Part shown: positions 1-9,978 of the stretch, piece by piece
How positions within the stretch are numbered: position 1 is the stretch's first letter
Layout: every line of letters starts with the position of its first letter
DNA from: Welwitschia mirabilis
Lineage: Eukaryota; Gnetophyta; Gnetopsida; Welwitschiales
Direction: 5' to 3'
Length of the DNA stretch: 39,927 nucleotides
Assembly: GCA_051453625.1 (NCBI GenBank)
Contig: JBOZIK010000001.1
Span: 67,041,661-67,081,587, forward strand
Program-made: the position numbers and the translations under genes
Notes under the pieces: generated by a model
Seen by the model: the letters and a program-made list of their open reading frames with translations, nothing else
The model's database searches: none
What the model was told of the DNA's origin: nothing

Positions 1-953
1 CTTCGTCATCTTATGTTGCTGACAAAGCTTTCTTGCCTTTCCTTTTATCCTCCTTTCTGTTGTTTGGGCAAACATTTGAAGTATGACCAAATCCTTTGCA
101 AGAATAGTACTGAATGTCTCATTGTCCTCATCCCTTCTTCTTGGTGGTCTTCTGGATTGACTTCTATTATGCCTTCGTTGCATGAAACGTCTGAATCTCC
201 TAGCTAAAAGAGCCACTTCATCATCACTTTCTAGCTCTTGGTCGGATCCTTCTTTGACTTCAGTATTTGCGTGAGTTGCCGACAGAGCCACACATTTTTT
301 CTTTGGCTTTCCAAACTTCAATTCTAAAGTACGAAGGTTTCCTTGAAGTTACATCCATCTTCATGATGTTCAGGTCCTTACTTTTTTTAATGATCATTAC
401 CTTAGATTGAAATCTCTTTGGAAGAGATCTCAAGGCTTTTCGAACTANNNNNNNNNNNNNNNNNNNNTCACCTAAGGCACACATAGAATTTACAATATAT
501 GTTAGTTTCACGAAATCATTTATACCTTCATCTTCTTCCATTTTGAGATCTTCAAATTAAGTGATGAGCATTTGTAGTTTTGCCTGCTTCACCAGGCTGG
601 TTCCTTCATGGGCCGTCTATAATATGTCCCATGGTTCCTTAGCCGTAGAGCAGTTTACTATCCCTTTAAAATACTCTGGGCCTATGGCATAGAAGATTGC
701 ATTCNNNNNNNNNNNNNNNNNNNNNNNNNNNNNNNNNNNNNNNNNNNNNNNNNNNNNNNNNNNNNNNNNNNNNNNNNNNNNNNNNNNNNNNNNNNNNNNN
801 NNNNNNNNNNNNNNNNNNNNNNNNNNNNNNNNNNNTATGTCAAGATCTATAGATTGAACAAAAACTCTCATTTTTGGCCTTCCAATAACCATAGTTGGTT
901 CCATCAAAAAATGGGGGCCTTGTAATGGAAGTTCCTTCAAATGGCTGACTCAT
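1..953 (-). pseudogene. Ty1-copia gag, broken 5' part
   Basis: This is the start of a copia retrotransposon polyprotein read leftward and continuing beyond the window edge. The likely ATG is at 953, just inside the PBS. The N-terminus contains a typical copia gag opening (a PPFFDGTNYGYWKA-like stretch). It loses frame in an A-run near 870-880 and resumes as MRVFVQSIDLDI. Further on are NAIFYAIGPEYFKGI, a TAKEPWDIL block (617-703) and LRSLPKRFQSKV (about 400-445), all conserved in UBN2-type copia gag. The zinc knuckle lies at about 69-118 and reads YYSCKGFGHTSNVC; the first of its four ligands is Tyr instead of Cys. Gaps of N at 448-467 and 705-835 hide part of the gene. The frameshift and missing ligand make it a pseudogene. 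Confidence 0.85.
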
Positions 954-1001
954 TTTCTAGGGTAGAGGAGCAAAGACCTGTTAAGATCTATTGCTCAACC
1001 T

Positions 1002-1014
1002 AGCTCTTATACCA
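1002..1014 (-). other. Primer-binding site of the copia element
   Basis: On the minus strand the LTR end (GTGTTTCA) is followed by two bases and then TGGTATAAGAGCT. This matches the usual plant copia primer site complementary to the 3' end of initiator tRNA-Met (TGGTATCAGAGC), with one mismatch. It lies between the LTR and the gag start, as expected, and fixes the orientation of the element. Confidence 0.85.
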
Positions 1015-1343
1015 ATTGAAACACGAATCAACCTTCAAGGGAGGTAAATAGGCCGTAAAACAATATAATTAAATCCAAACCCTGAAAATAATGAAACTAA
1101 TAATCCACAAGAAAATCACAGACTGTTGATCCACAACCACTAGAGAAGAATGGATTTAGGCAACGTGCACAAGTGCACAGATGTTATCCACAAGTACAGT
1201 GCAAGGTCACCTCTAAAAAGCTTGATCCAAAAAAGAACTACACAATGATTGCTGATCTAACAGTAAATCAAGTACAGCACAATGCATTTCATAAAACAGT
1301 GTCTTTTCTTAGAAAAGATCCCTTTAATCTTTAGAAGGATTTG

Positions 1344-1352
1344 TTTATATAG
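1344..1352 (-). promoter_or_regulatory. TATA box in copia LTR
   Basis: The minus-strand sequence CTATATAAAC sits about 335 bp before the inner end of the LTR. It is the expected core promoter of the element and would separate U3 from R/U5. Confidence 0.55.
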
Positions 1353-1708
1353 AAAGGAGAAGAAATAGCCATGCATAGAATTTTGTGCGGATCTTTTATT
1401 CCTAGATCTGCTTTGAAGAGTGTGGAGCTACAACGGCTAATAAAGTAATACGTTAGGTCGACATCACATAATGTTCAGTCGCCCTCATTTCTTTAGTTAC
1501 CTGTACGATATTTATGGGTCACCCTTATCTAGTTCAATTTTCATTCACCGTTGGATCACCCTTATGTCCAGTATCGGTCGTCTGCGTTTAGATTGACTTC
1601 TATGCTTCAAGCTACATAAGGTTGCCCTTGTTAACATTCTCGGTTGCCCGCTCTATAAACAGCTGATTTTTCTGGGTTATATCTGGTCCCCCCAAATAGA
1701 ATGAGCGG

Positions 1709-1841
1709 TCACCCGCACTTGATGCAGCTTTGATCCTGTTGACAGCCCGATCGCCCTACTAGAAAATGCAATCGCCCGCACTTGAGGCAACTTTCATCCT
1801 ATTGACAGTCTGGTTGCCCTACTAAAAAATGCAATCGCCCG
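1709..1841. repeat. 63-bp tandem duplication in LTR U3
   Basis: Two copies of a 63-bp unit (1709-1771 and 1772-1834) are followed by 7 bases of a third. Each contains a GTCACCC or ATCGCCC word twice. The same short word (GTYGCCC/GGTCACCC and variants) recurs about ten times between 1478 and 1841. The cluster lies upstream of the LTR TATA box relative to transcription, where enhancer repeats of LTR elements usually lie. Confidence 0.85.
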
Positions 1842-1921
1842 TTCTGGAAGATCTCTGTAAAGCACATTATCTACACACACTCCAAAACTCGTTATTAATC
1901 AATGATAACCATCTTCCAACA

Positions 1922-2430
1922 ATACTCAACATCCCACACACCACAGACTTGGGCTACAGAATACAACTACCATGAATAGTGTCCTTGGCTTTGGGCACAG
2001 ACTTATGATAAAGGATTGAGATTTTATTCTCAGCAATATGTCTTCTACATCCACCTTAGGGTGACAGCAAAACAGTCCTAAAGACTAGGCAGGGCTGTAT
2101 TGTCAATTAAGCATGTCTTATTTGTAAAGCATAAGATTTATAACTACGTCTTTGTTATTTTACTCTAAGGTTTATAAATTTTCTTTATGAAAGCAACTGA
2201 TATTCCAGTTAGAATCTTTCTTATATTTAAATAACCCTAGATGTTGGGTTACAATAATGATCAAAACAATTCAAAGGAAATGAAATCAGCATCTTTTTTG
2301 TGTCGCTGCTTTGCGTGCAAAACATAATTTTTTAAGAAATGAAACCAATTTTTTTCCCCTGGAAATTCATATAACTACAAAATCTATGACAAAATTTCCA
2401 TTTTAATTTTCTATTGATAGAAAGACCAAC
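1922..2430. other. Non-coding sequence between copia LTR and exon
   Basis: AT-rich sequence lies downstream of the exon's proposed donor on the gene strand. I see no exon, repeat or RNA gene in it. It is most simply the start of the next intron of the host gene. Confidence 0.4.
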
Positions 2431-2667
2431 CTTAGTGTTGCCACTTTCTGAGATTGCCTGCAACCAAATGTGCCCATTGGGAAATGTTGTTCCCCAATTT
2501 TTCTCTTCATGAGCCCAACCTCGACTGTGCACTTCCATCCCTTCCTTGTCTTTGAACTCATAAGTAGCATTTGAACAGACGCTGGATATATACCAATTTG
2601 TTGGCAGTGGTAGAAACCTTAACCATCCCTCAGGGCCCTTATAAGAAGAGTCATGATTCCAATGCAC
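2431..2667 (-). CDS. Exon of a tocopherol-cyclase-like protein
   Basis: An uninterrupted 79-codon minus-strand frame is bounded by CTTAG at 2668-2672 (acceptor) and GTTGGT at 2425-2430 (donor). The peptide has GPEGWLRFLPLPTNWY at residues 11-26 and WAHEEKNWGTTFPNGHIWLQ at residues 51-70. The block GP.GWL..LP...w.v.S followed by G.aH.EKNWG..FP..wiWlQ is the core signature I know from the tocopherol-cyclase/CrtC-like lipocalin-type family. In plants the known member, VTE1, cyclises tocopherol precursors in plastids. This exon diverges from VTE1 and its substrate cannot be told. The frame stays open for 32 more codons beyond the donor, so the exon's 3' end is uncertain. It joins in phase 0 with the exon at 19,789-19,962. 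It could be part of a pseudogene, but no stop or frameshift is present, unlike everything around it. Confidence 0.6.
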
Positions 2668-2672
2668 CTAAG

Positions 2673-5005
2673 GGATATTGAAAGGCTCCAATTAGAATCA
2701 ATTCCCAAGAGTTTTCATGTGATTAAAAAGGGCACAACAGTACAATTAATGATAAGAAACTAAACAATTCAAACATTAAGATTTTCAGAAGATTTGTTAA
2801 ATTCTACAGTAAAATAGGGTTGATTACTATGGCAAAATATGGATGGGCGTAATAATCTTATCAGCTTTTAAAGATAAACAAAATATTTAACAGTCAATGT
2901 CAAAGAATTGATTTCAAACATTTTCTGCACTTTCTGGTCAAGCTAGCAAAACTTCTGACTCCTCACTAGACAAGGCGACGTCACAGACTCGTGACTCAAC
3001 AAAAGACTCAAGGATTCATTACCTGATTCAATTTTGACTTTATGAAAATGATAAAAAACATTGCAAATAAGAAATTTTCATGCTTGACTTGGGATGTGGA
3101 GAATGACACATCATAACTCATTTGGATACATTAATTGACCAACCTGTGTTTTACTTGCTGAGTGGTGGAAAGTCATGCAAACATGTTTTTAATAATTGAA
3201 GTTTTCTGCTTTTCCCCAAGGGTATTTCTCTTACATTGAGGATTTTATAAGGCTAGTATCCTTGTGTGCTTAATTTTTGATTTTTTTTTGGTCTATGTTT
3301 GAACATTTTATGTTCTTACGTCTCAGCTTAATTTGATTATAACATTCTGAATGAACGTTCAAATTATTTACAAGTGATATCGGTTTGTATGTTCTTTTGG
3401 CACTAATATGTGGCAGTAATACAAAATATAAATTTTGATGTTGAAATCTCAATAAAAGAAATTAGTGCATTGTCAAGATTGAAAATAAAGGAGTACAGAA
3501 AGTTCGCAAAAAAGCATTGAAGAGAAGACCAGTCAGCCTGAGTGATGTCAACTAACAAGGATAGGATGACAGAGCCTTACATGCACAAATATTCTCACTC
3601 ATTAATAACATTATGTCAAATGCAGAAAGATAAGAATCTTTTCCAGGTCTTTGCACCAAGCTTGAAAGACTCTATGTGACAAAATCCATTAAAAATTGCA
3701 AACTCGTAAAGGAAATTGTACAGATTAAGAATCAAGGCAAAAAGCTCTTAATCATTTGAATGTATGTTTGAAAATTGACCAGATAAAATGGAATGATGAT
3801 ATGTGTGTCATTCTTTTTGTTGTTTATCAAAACCATTTAATTCACTGGTGATTTTACTTCAGTGATAAAATGGTCAGATTAAATAGAATACTATAGTAGC
3901 AATTATTTTTCACTAAAAGCTCACAAACTTTGTGATATAAAATCTTTTTTCTAGCCATACTAATAGGCACGGCTTGGATAAAAGAGAGATAAAAGATCAA
4001 AATGGAAAGCTAAAAAGGGTAAGCTGGCATTAAAACAACATTGGACATCTCACAAAAAAGTATTGGGAAAGGAATGAAATGAAAAACAGGAATCCACAAA
4101 GCCAGCATAAATGTAGTTGACTTATTTAAAAAACAACAAAAAAGAACTAGAATACCTCCAAATCAAAATGAGATCTAATTGGTATCATGAGAAATCAAAT
4201 CTCATAACCACAAGTGTGGTTCCTTAGAAGCTAATGTAAAGCAAGAGGCAAGCAATTCAACAAGTGCTACCATCACCATGATGCTACTGCTTGCCCATCT
4301 ACATGGGATCATTTTGCGAGTGTGTTTTTATGCCATTCACATCTCTCAAAAGCTAGCTCAGTAGTTATTGCACAATCTTACATAGATTATGATGAAGTGC
4401 AAATTCCCATATGTACAAGGTAATCTAAAATCAGCACTATTTCTGTGACAAATAGAGGCAAATAAAACTTTTTTTTTTTTAAATAATCTCTACAAGAGTT
4501 TGAAACAGCCTCTAACAATAGGAGTGCAATGAAATCTGTTCCTATGAAAGTGTGATTAGACCTCTCTTATGTGCAATACAAAATGTAATGTAACTAAAGC
4601 AACTTTAGAGAAAGAAGCACATATAGAAGGAACATTAAAGACTTAGAGAAGTTCTCCGTGCAAACTAAGGAGAGGGGATAGTTGACTTCTTTTGTTAGGG
4701 ATTGCCAAAATGAATAGTTGTAAATCTCTTATGCCACAAGAAGTTAGAGTTGTTGCATTGTCCAGGATAATTTGCCTCTCTGGTCTTCTAATTTCTAGTT
4801 AAAAAAAAAGCTAAAAACAAACCTTTATTCTTTAGTTTTGCATTGTTAAACCCCTACAAGGTTTAGATTTATGTGGGATTTATAGGGATAAGACTTTTCT
4901 ACTCGTACAAGATATGACACCCTAACCTAGGGCTTTTGAAAAGGATGAGATAAAGACAATTTAAGGCTTATGAAAGAGACATGGATATTTAGAGGACAGA
5001 TAATA
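2673..5005. other. AT-rich intronic DNA without recognised features
   Basis: I see only short chance frames and a poly-T run near 4469. No retroelement motif, SINE box or tandem repeat was found. The stretch may be very old decayed repeat. Confidence 0.4.
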
Positions 5006-6305
5006 TGTAAAAATTGACATTTATCTCAAGTATATCATGCCAATGTGGCATTAATGGCAACATTAATTTAACTATTTCACCATAAAACTATATCTTACTA
5101 TCCTTTTAATGCCATATGTAAACCTATGTGCTTCTCCATGATGTTTTCAAGCGTTTAACTGCATTCTAAAGCACATGTCACAAAATGGAGCTAAACCTCC
5201 AGAAAACGCTAGCGATGGTGGTTACCTATACGGTGATGCCAATCACTTGAGGAGAATGGCTTCCTAACTTACATTATGGATTTGCTACAGAGAAACGATC
5301 GATTCCCGATTGTGGGCCCAATTAGTTATGCATCAAAATCTGCCATTATCTTCCAACATAAAGAGACTAATCCTGCACAAAACAATGGCAGTGTTGGAGA
5401 CATATGGCAAAGGCACTAGTTGGTGGAGGAATCTCGCTCCAAAGCCCACATCATGTCAGACTTCTCATAATAATCCATCTTATTTTGGGCAGAAGATACC
5501 TAACACTAAGAAACAAAACCTCAAATGCCCCACCAAACACCGTAAGACAAAGAACCCCAACCACCCCAACCCTAGCCTTCACTATAAAAAGGGTGAAGTG
5601 CCCCATTTTGTAATAATCTTTGGCATAGAAGAGCAATCACTCTTAAAGGAAGAACTCTTCTGTCATGTCTTTCTAGTTTCCTCCTTTGGGAATGGGCTAG
5701 CCTTGATGCTAGCTTGATGTTTCCTTGTCAAGCTTAAGATTTCATTCATTGATGTACTACAAAGTTCCTTTTTGATAATAAAGATATAGTTTTCATTTCT
5801 CGATTTTAACTTGTGATTTAGTTCATATTTTCAATACTTGATATGAAGCTACAATATTGCTAAGTTATTTACATTTCTGAGTGATTCCTTCTTCTTTAAA
5901 TTTTTGTTTCGTAGTTTAATTTCATTTGATGGATCTTGGGACTTGTTTCCTACCTATCATACCTATGAACAAGCTATAACGAACCAAAATGATAGAAGAA
6001 GCTCACCACTAGTCATGTGGTAAATGAAATAATGTCACCACAATTCGAGCTGCAATGAACTCGGCGTATTTAGAATTTAAGGTGGAACTCGCAATATATC
6101 TTTGAATAGAAGTCTTTCATTTGTTAAGACATTTAAGTTAGTCCTTGAGTGCTAAGTCTATTTCTAGCTTTCGTTTATTGAAACTCTTCTTTCAACATTC
6201 TCGACTTGAAGCTACTTTAATCTTTTGCTAGTTTAGTGTGCGCTATTTTACTATTTTCTATCACAATTATCCTTGAAGAGAGAACAACACTAAGGCCTTT
6301 TTACA
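5006..6305 (+). repeat. Left LTR of the first gypsy-type element
   Basis: This 1300-bp segment is matched along its length by 14165-15460. It starts TGTAAAAATTGACA and ends CCTTTTTACA, so the ends are TG...CA with an inverted TGTAAAAA/TTTTTACA pair. A TATA box (ACTATAAAAAGGG) lies near 5580. An AATAAAG word near 5778 fits a polyadenylation signal. Similarity to the right copy continues about 30 bp past the end into ATGAAAGACCTAG, so the true border may be near 6335. A decayed TGG(C)-type PBS could start there (TTGGGTCCTTACC), but this is weak. Open frames in 5310-5717 are chance frames within the LTR. Confidence 0.8.
5580..5593 (+). promoter_or_regulatory. TATA box of gypsy LTR
   Basis: CACTATAAAAAGGG is a strong plant-type TATA box within the left LTR. 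The matching position in the right LTR (about 14737-14750) reads CACTATGAAAAGGG, so that copy has lost it by one substitution. Confidence 0.6.
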
Positions 6306-7276
6306 ATGAAAGACCTAGTTTTTATTTCTAAAAATTGGGTCCTTACCATAAGTCTGGAAAGCCTTACTTTCCACAAGAGGATTTTCATCCTATGTTTTTC
6401 ACCGCCCCTTATGACCCTTATTCCTTGTCATTTTATCAAGTCCATTTACCTTCTAAATCTTATCCTTCATTTTCTCATGAATACCTTCATCTTCACTCCC
6501 ATATTCTGCATCATTTGACTAATACCTTTCATCTCCCAAAACTCAACAACCCTCTTCAAATTCCTGGGAGCATACTCTTAAAGTTTCGGGGAAGCTCACA
6601 TGCAACTTAACCAAGACGAACAACATTTTAACCAACGAACCTCTTCTGCCTTGAAAAGACTTAAACAAAATATCTAACAAGTAAACCAAAATTCTGCTCA
6701 AATCATTAGTAGACTTGATGAACATGAAGAGGAAGAGCTTCCTACATTTAGTGAACATAATTCTAGGAGCCTTGAAATGCTGGAAAAGATTGATAACCAA
6801 ATCATACCATTTAGGAATTAGGAGGAAACCAATGAGGACCTAGATGATGCGCACATACTAGAGGATGAGAAACCAACTAAAGAAAACCATACATTTGAGG
6901 ATGAGTCATGTAGTGACACTAATAAGGAAGAACATTAAAGAAGAACCCATCCGTAATCCAACATATGTAGAAACCTTGCCTTCTTTTCAACATTCTCATA
7001 CGTAAAATGTTTCTATTTCATCATCATTTTTAGAGCAAGATTCAAGCATTAATGAAAAAGACAAACCTTCCTTGCATTTAGAACCACTTTCTAATGACCT
7101 AAGCATAATGTTTTAATGAACATTCACTTTGTCCAATGATTTCCAACTCACCTTTGTCTTTCTCTCAAGATGATATCTTGCAAGACTTATTGAGAAAGCA
7201 TAGACAAGCTAAAGGATGGACCTCTTTAGACCTTAAACACATAGACTTTATTGCTTGCATTGACATTGTCTCTAAT
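6306..7276 (+). pseudogene. Gypsy gag and pre-RT region, left part
   Basis: Coding traces follow the left LTR. The stretch 6335-6600 is rich in Pro, Tyr and His. At 6603-6760 a frame reads QDEQHFNQRTSSALKRL and, after a TAA, ISRLDEHEEEELPTF. This recalls the segment between gag and protease in Athila/Tat gypsy polyproteins. At about 7169-7276 the frame DDILQDLLRKHRQAKGWTS leads into an LKHIDFIACID-like string, which resembles the start of plant gypsy RT (xxAIGWT..DIKGI..xxCMH). Several stops lie between. The frame is cut at 7276 by a solo LTR and resumes at 7676. No zinc knuckle or protease is clear. Confidence 0.55.
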
Positions 7277-7675
7277 TGTTAAGATTAGCAATGAAAAATA
7301 GCAAAAATAGAAATCAAAACAATACACAGGAATTTACGTGGAAACCCCAATATGGGGAAAAAAACACGAAAGTAATGCAAAGCTCTCTTAAGATTTCGAA
7401 AATAGGACAACGACACAAGCCATCCTCAATAACCAGAGTGTTCAAAATGATCATCCCCCCTCAATAGCCAGAGTGTTCAAAATGATCATCCTCCCTCAAA
7501 ACCCTTCCCCTTAAATAGGCCTACTTTAGGTTACAAAACCTAATTTTACATTGACTTTATCAAACAGCCCCCTCTCACTTTAATAATATAAGAAGAGAAA
7601 TACACTTTACAAATAAAGTGTTACAAGAAGGAAAAAATAAAAGATACAAAAGACAATTTGACTTTAACTCCAACA
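7277..7675 (-). mobile_element. Solo LTR with 5-bp target duplication
   Basis: On the minus strand this 399-bp unit begins TGTTGGAGTTAAAGTC and ends ATCTTAACA. It is flanked by the perfect 5-bp direct repeat CTAAT (7272-7276 and 7676-7680). No internal domain is present, so it is a solo LTR left by LTR-LTR recombination. The minus strand has a TATTTAAGGGG box near 7509-7518. It also has the GGGGTTTCCACGTAAAT-type motif seen downstream of the promoter in many plant copia LTRs. A diverged second copy lies at 24518-24842 on the plus strand. The insertion splits the pre-RT frame of the surrounding gypsy element, so it is younger than that element. Confidence 0.9.
7424..7493. repeat. 35-bp tandem duplication in the solo LTR
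   Basis: Two 35-bp copies (7424-7458, 7459-7493) differ at two positions, and a partial third follows. The unit contains CAGAGTGTTCAAAATGATCA. The related LTR at 24518-24842 has a single equivalent, so the duplication is specific to this copy. Confidence 0.85.
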
Positions 7676-8210
7676 CTAATTTTATAAACTCATGTGTAAA
7701 AATCTACTTGGATTTTCTCCCAGTTCATCACCCTTCATCCAAACTTATNNNNNNNNNNCCCTATTTTGAGAAAATTGAATTTCATGGCATGGTTTTAGAT
7801 TAGATTTTTCTTTTAGATTAGACTTAAGATGGGTAGGTCCACTCATAAGAAAAACAAAATATATATCGCTTGATGTTGTATCTCTTATGGAACCACCTAA
7901 GCATTTCCACCTATATAATCATTACCTTAAGCCATTTCCCAGAGGTAATCCTAAATTGCACCTATATCACTAAATAAACCATCATCGCCTTAAACCTTAT
8001 CACCCTACTCTTTCAATTTGGCTTTATTTCATAAGACTCAGAAACTATCCACTGCTCCCATTTACTTATGAGTTTCTGAGACTTAATAATTTGGATTGAT
8101 GGCGTCCAATAATTAAATCGATAATAAGTGGTCTTTTCATCGTTCCAAGTTTGGGTTAAGATTAGCTACACTTATGTTTTCCAAGAGAGAGTTATTTTAT
8201 TTTGAGTTAT
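7676..8210 (+). pseudogene. Gypsy internal remnant after the solo LTR
   Basis: The frame broken by the solo LTR continues to about 7748, after which a 10-base N run intervenes. From 7760 to 8140 only stop-ridden sequence is seen. An imperfect hairpin lies at 8031-8046 / 8071-8087 (AGACTCAGAAACT against AGTTTCTGAG). The segment ends in a 100-N gap of unknown true size. Confidence 0.35.
8145..8210 (+). repeat. Flanking repeat X, left copy
   Basis: About 66 bases are similar to 12637-12705 (shared CACTTAT.TTTTTCCAAGA core). They sit just before the N gap that precedes direct repeat A, whereas the partner lies directly after direct repeat B. This could be the right end of another repeat copy hidden by the gap. 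Confidence 0.5.
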
Positions 8211-8310
8211 NNNNNNNNNNNNNNNNNNNNNNNNNNNNNNNNNNNNNNNNNNNNNNNNNNNNNNNNNNNNNNNNNNNNNNNNNNNNNNNNNNNNNNNNNN
8301 NNNNNNNNNN

Positions 8311-9978
8311 TCCCCTCAAATTTTTAATATAAAGTAAGAACAACTTATATCAAAATTTTGATAAGCCATCTACTTCTTAGAATGATGTCTAACTTCTAAT
8401 CCTTAGTCTTGAGCTAACATACTTCCAACATTTCTTAGTAATGGATCAATGGAATGTAATTAATTGTAAATCATTATAATGTAATATCAAAATAGAGTAG
8501 GCCTTTCTTTAGCTCTATTATTTTGAATGGCATTGAACTTTTCCAACCTAGCTACTTTATTTGAATAGGATTAGACTTTTTTGACCCATTATTTAGGGTA
8601 TTTTTTAACACTTTTATCCTAAGTGGTTAGTTTCCTAATCCACTACTCAAAATGAGAGAATGCATAAAATTAGTTATTCACCTTTTAATCAAATATGTAA
8701 TCATTTACTTATCTTGAGGATCTAAGTCATATTTGCCACTAACTGGAGTTGAGGAAGTGCATTCTTTCATGTTATTCAAATATCTTAAACATTACTCTCT
8801 TCCACATTGTTTTAAAACTAGTAAATAATGAGTGGATGACATGATATCATAACCCAAAAGGACTGCCTTCTTTCCACTGCTTAAGCCTACACATCTGTTA
8901 CTACAACTATATTGAGATGGAAAATTCCTAGAGACACTGATAACATCCATGTTAGAAAACTCATTTTGCCAAAAATTGAGAACATTTAATGATGGAATAC
9001 AAGCCCTATCATTTTTAATATTTCAAAGTAAAATGAATATTTTGACCTACGTTTCCTAATCTCATAGTGAATTCCTTCAATTTTGGAGAACTGTGGAGTA
9101 TAAGAAAGTTTGAATTTGAGACATGTTGAATGGACTACCTTTTTGAAGACAGATATGAAGATGAGAGAGATGTTGCATTCTTCATCAAAAAGGTGAAAGT
9201 TCTCAATTTTTAAATTATGATTTTCAATTTTTTTAAAGAATTTGAAAAGTAAAAATAATAGTGCCAAGTAAGAAAAATTGACAAAGGCCTCTTTACCTCC
9301 ATAAATATCCACATTCCTTCTAGCTTTTTTTGATTTTAAAGACTTCACCTTACAAAGGAACATGTTTCTAATAGATTTTAACTCCTCTAATTACTCTTTG
9401 AGCTTGTTTATGAAATCAATAGTCTCTTCTAAGAGCTTGTATTACTTGGTCAAAGGAGAGGTCCCAGGAATAATTGAAGAGAGTTATTGCATCAGAAACC
9501 AAATTTGTTTTCTGTATTTTTGTTTTACCATCATAAACTGCCTTCGTTTTAGAGTGTCCTCCACTTCCATCAAAATCCAGTCTCCCTCCACTTCATATTC
9601 TCAAGTTTGCTATTATTTATGCAAGATTGAAGACATATTCATACCCATGATATTAATAACAAAGAAATAGAATTATAAATATAGATTTCCTCTTATAATG
9701 TTGTATTTAATGTTCTAGAGCTAAGTAAATTTACTCATGTTGTTAAATAACATTGCAATATTTTCTCTGTTCTAAGGATCTTTAGATATCATTTAAGATC
9801 TATAACATGCTTGGCAAACTAAAATCTTACAGTAAGAGCTCTGATCATTATATCTCTTTCTACAATGTGACCTTTTAGTTTTAATAAATAATTTGGGAAT
9901 CATGGGCATGATCACTAGAGCCGACTTGAAGATCACACTGTTTACTGTCAGTTTTAGCAAATGCTAGTTGATCTTGTC
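8311..9978. repeat. 1.6-kb direct repeat, copy A
   Basis: This segment aligns along its length with 11033-12636. The shared landmarks are CCTTAGTCTTGAGCTA near the left end, GGGTATTTTTT in the middle and TGATCACTAGAGCC near the right end. Its left border is hidden in the 100-N gap (8211-8310). It may be an LTR of a nested element or a segmental duplication. TG...CA termini, PBS and PPT are not evident. The minus-strand frame at 8986-9363 lies within it, has a degraded counterpart in copy B and no recognised domain. Confidence 0.75.

Larger units (their letters stand above)
1017..1921 (-). repeat. 5' LTR of the minus-strand copia element
   Basis: Read on the minus strand, the LTR starts TGTTGGAAGATGG at 1921 and ends GTGTTTCA at 1017, followed directly by the PBS. 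It has TG...CA ends and a length of about 905 bp. A TATA box lies in the middle and a tandemly repeated U3 lies on the outer side. The 3' LTR is outside the window, so no target duplication can be checked. The 5-base outer flank is 1922-1926. The start is inferred from the TGTTGG motif typical of copia LTRs and could be off by a few bases. Confidence 0.75.

Noticed and set aside
2332-2430. Extension of the tocopherol-cyclase-like exon to the stop at 2332
   Set aside because: Residues after the GTTGGT donor (KLKWKFCHRF and on) do not look conserved; kept only as an uncertainty of the exon end.
5310-5717. 135-codon plus-strand frame
   Set aside because: It lies within the gypsy LTR, spans the TATA box and is not kept in the right LTR copy.
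8986-9363. 125-codon minus-strand frame as a gene
   Set aside because: It lies in direct repeat A; its counterpart in copy B is broken by frameshifts and no domain is recognised.
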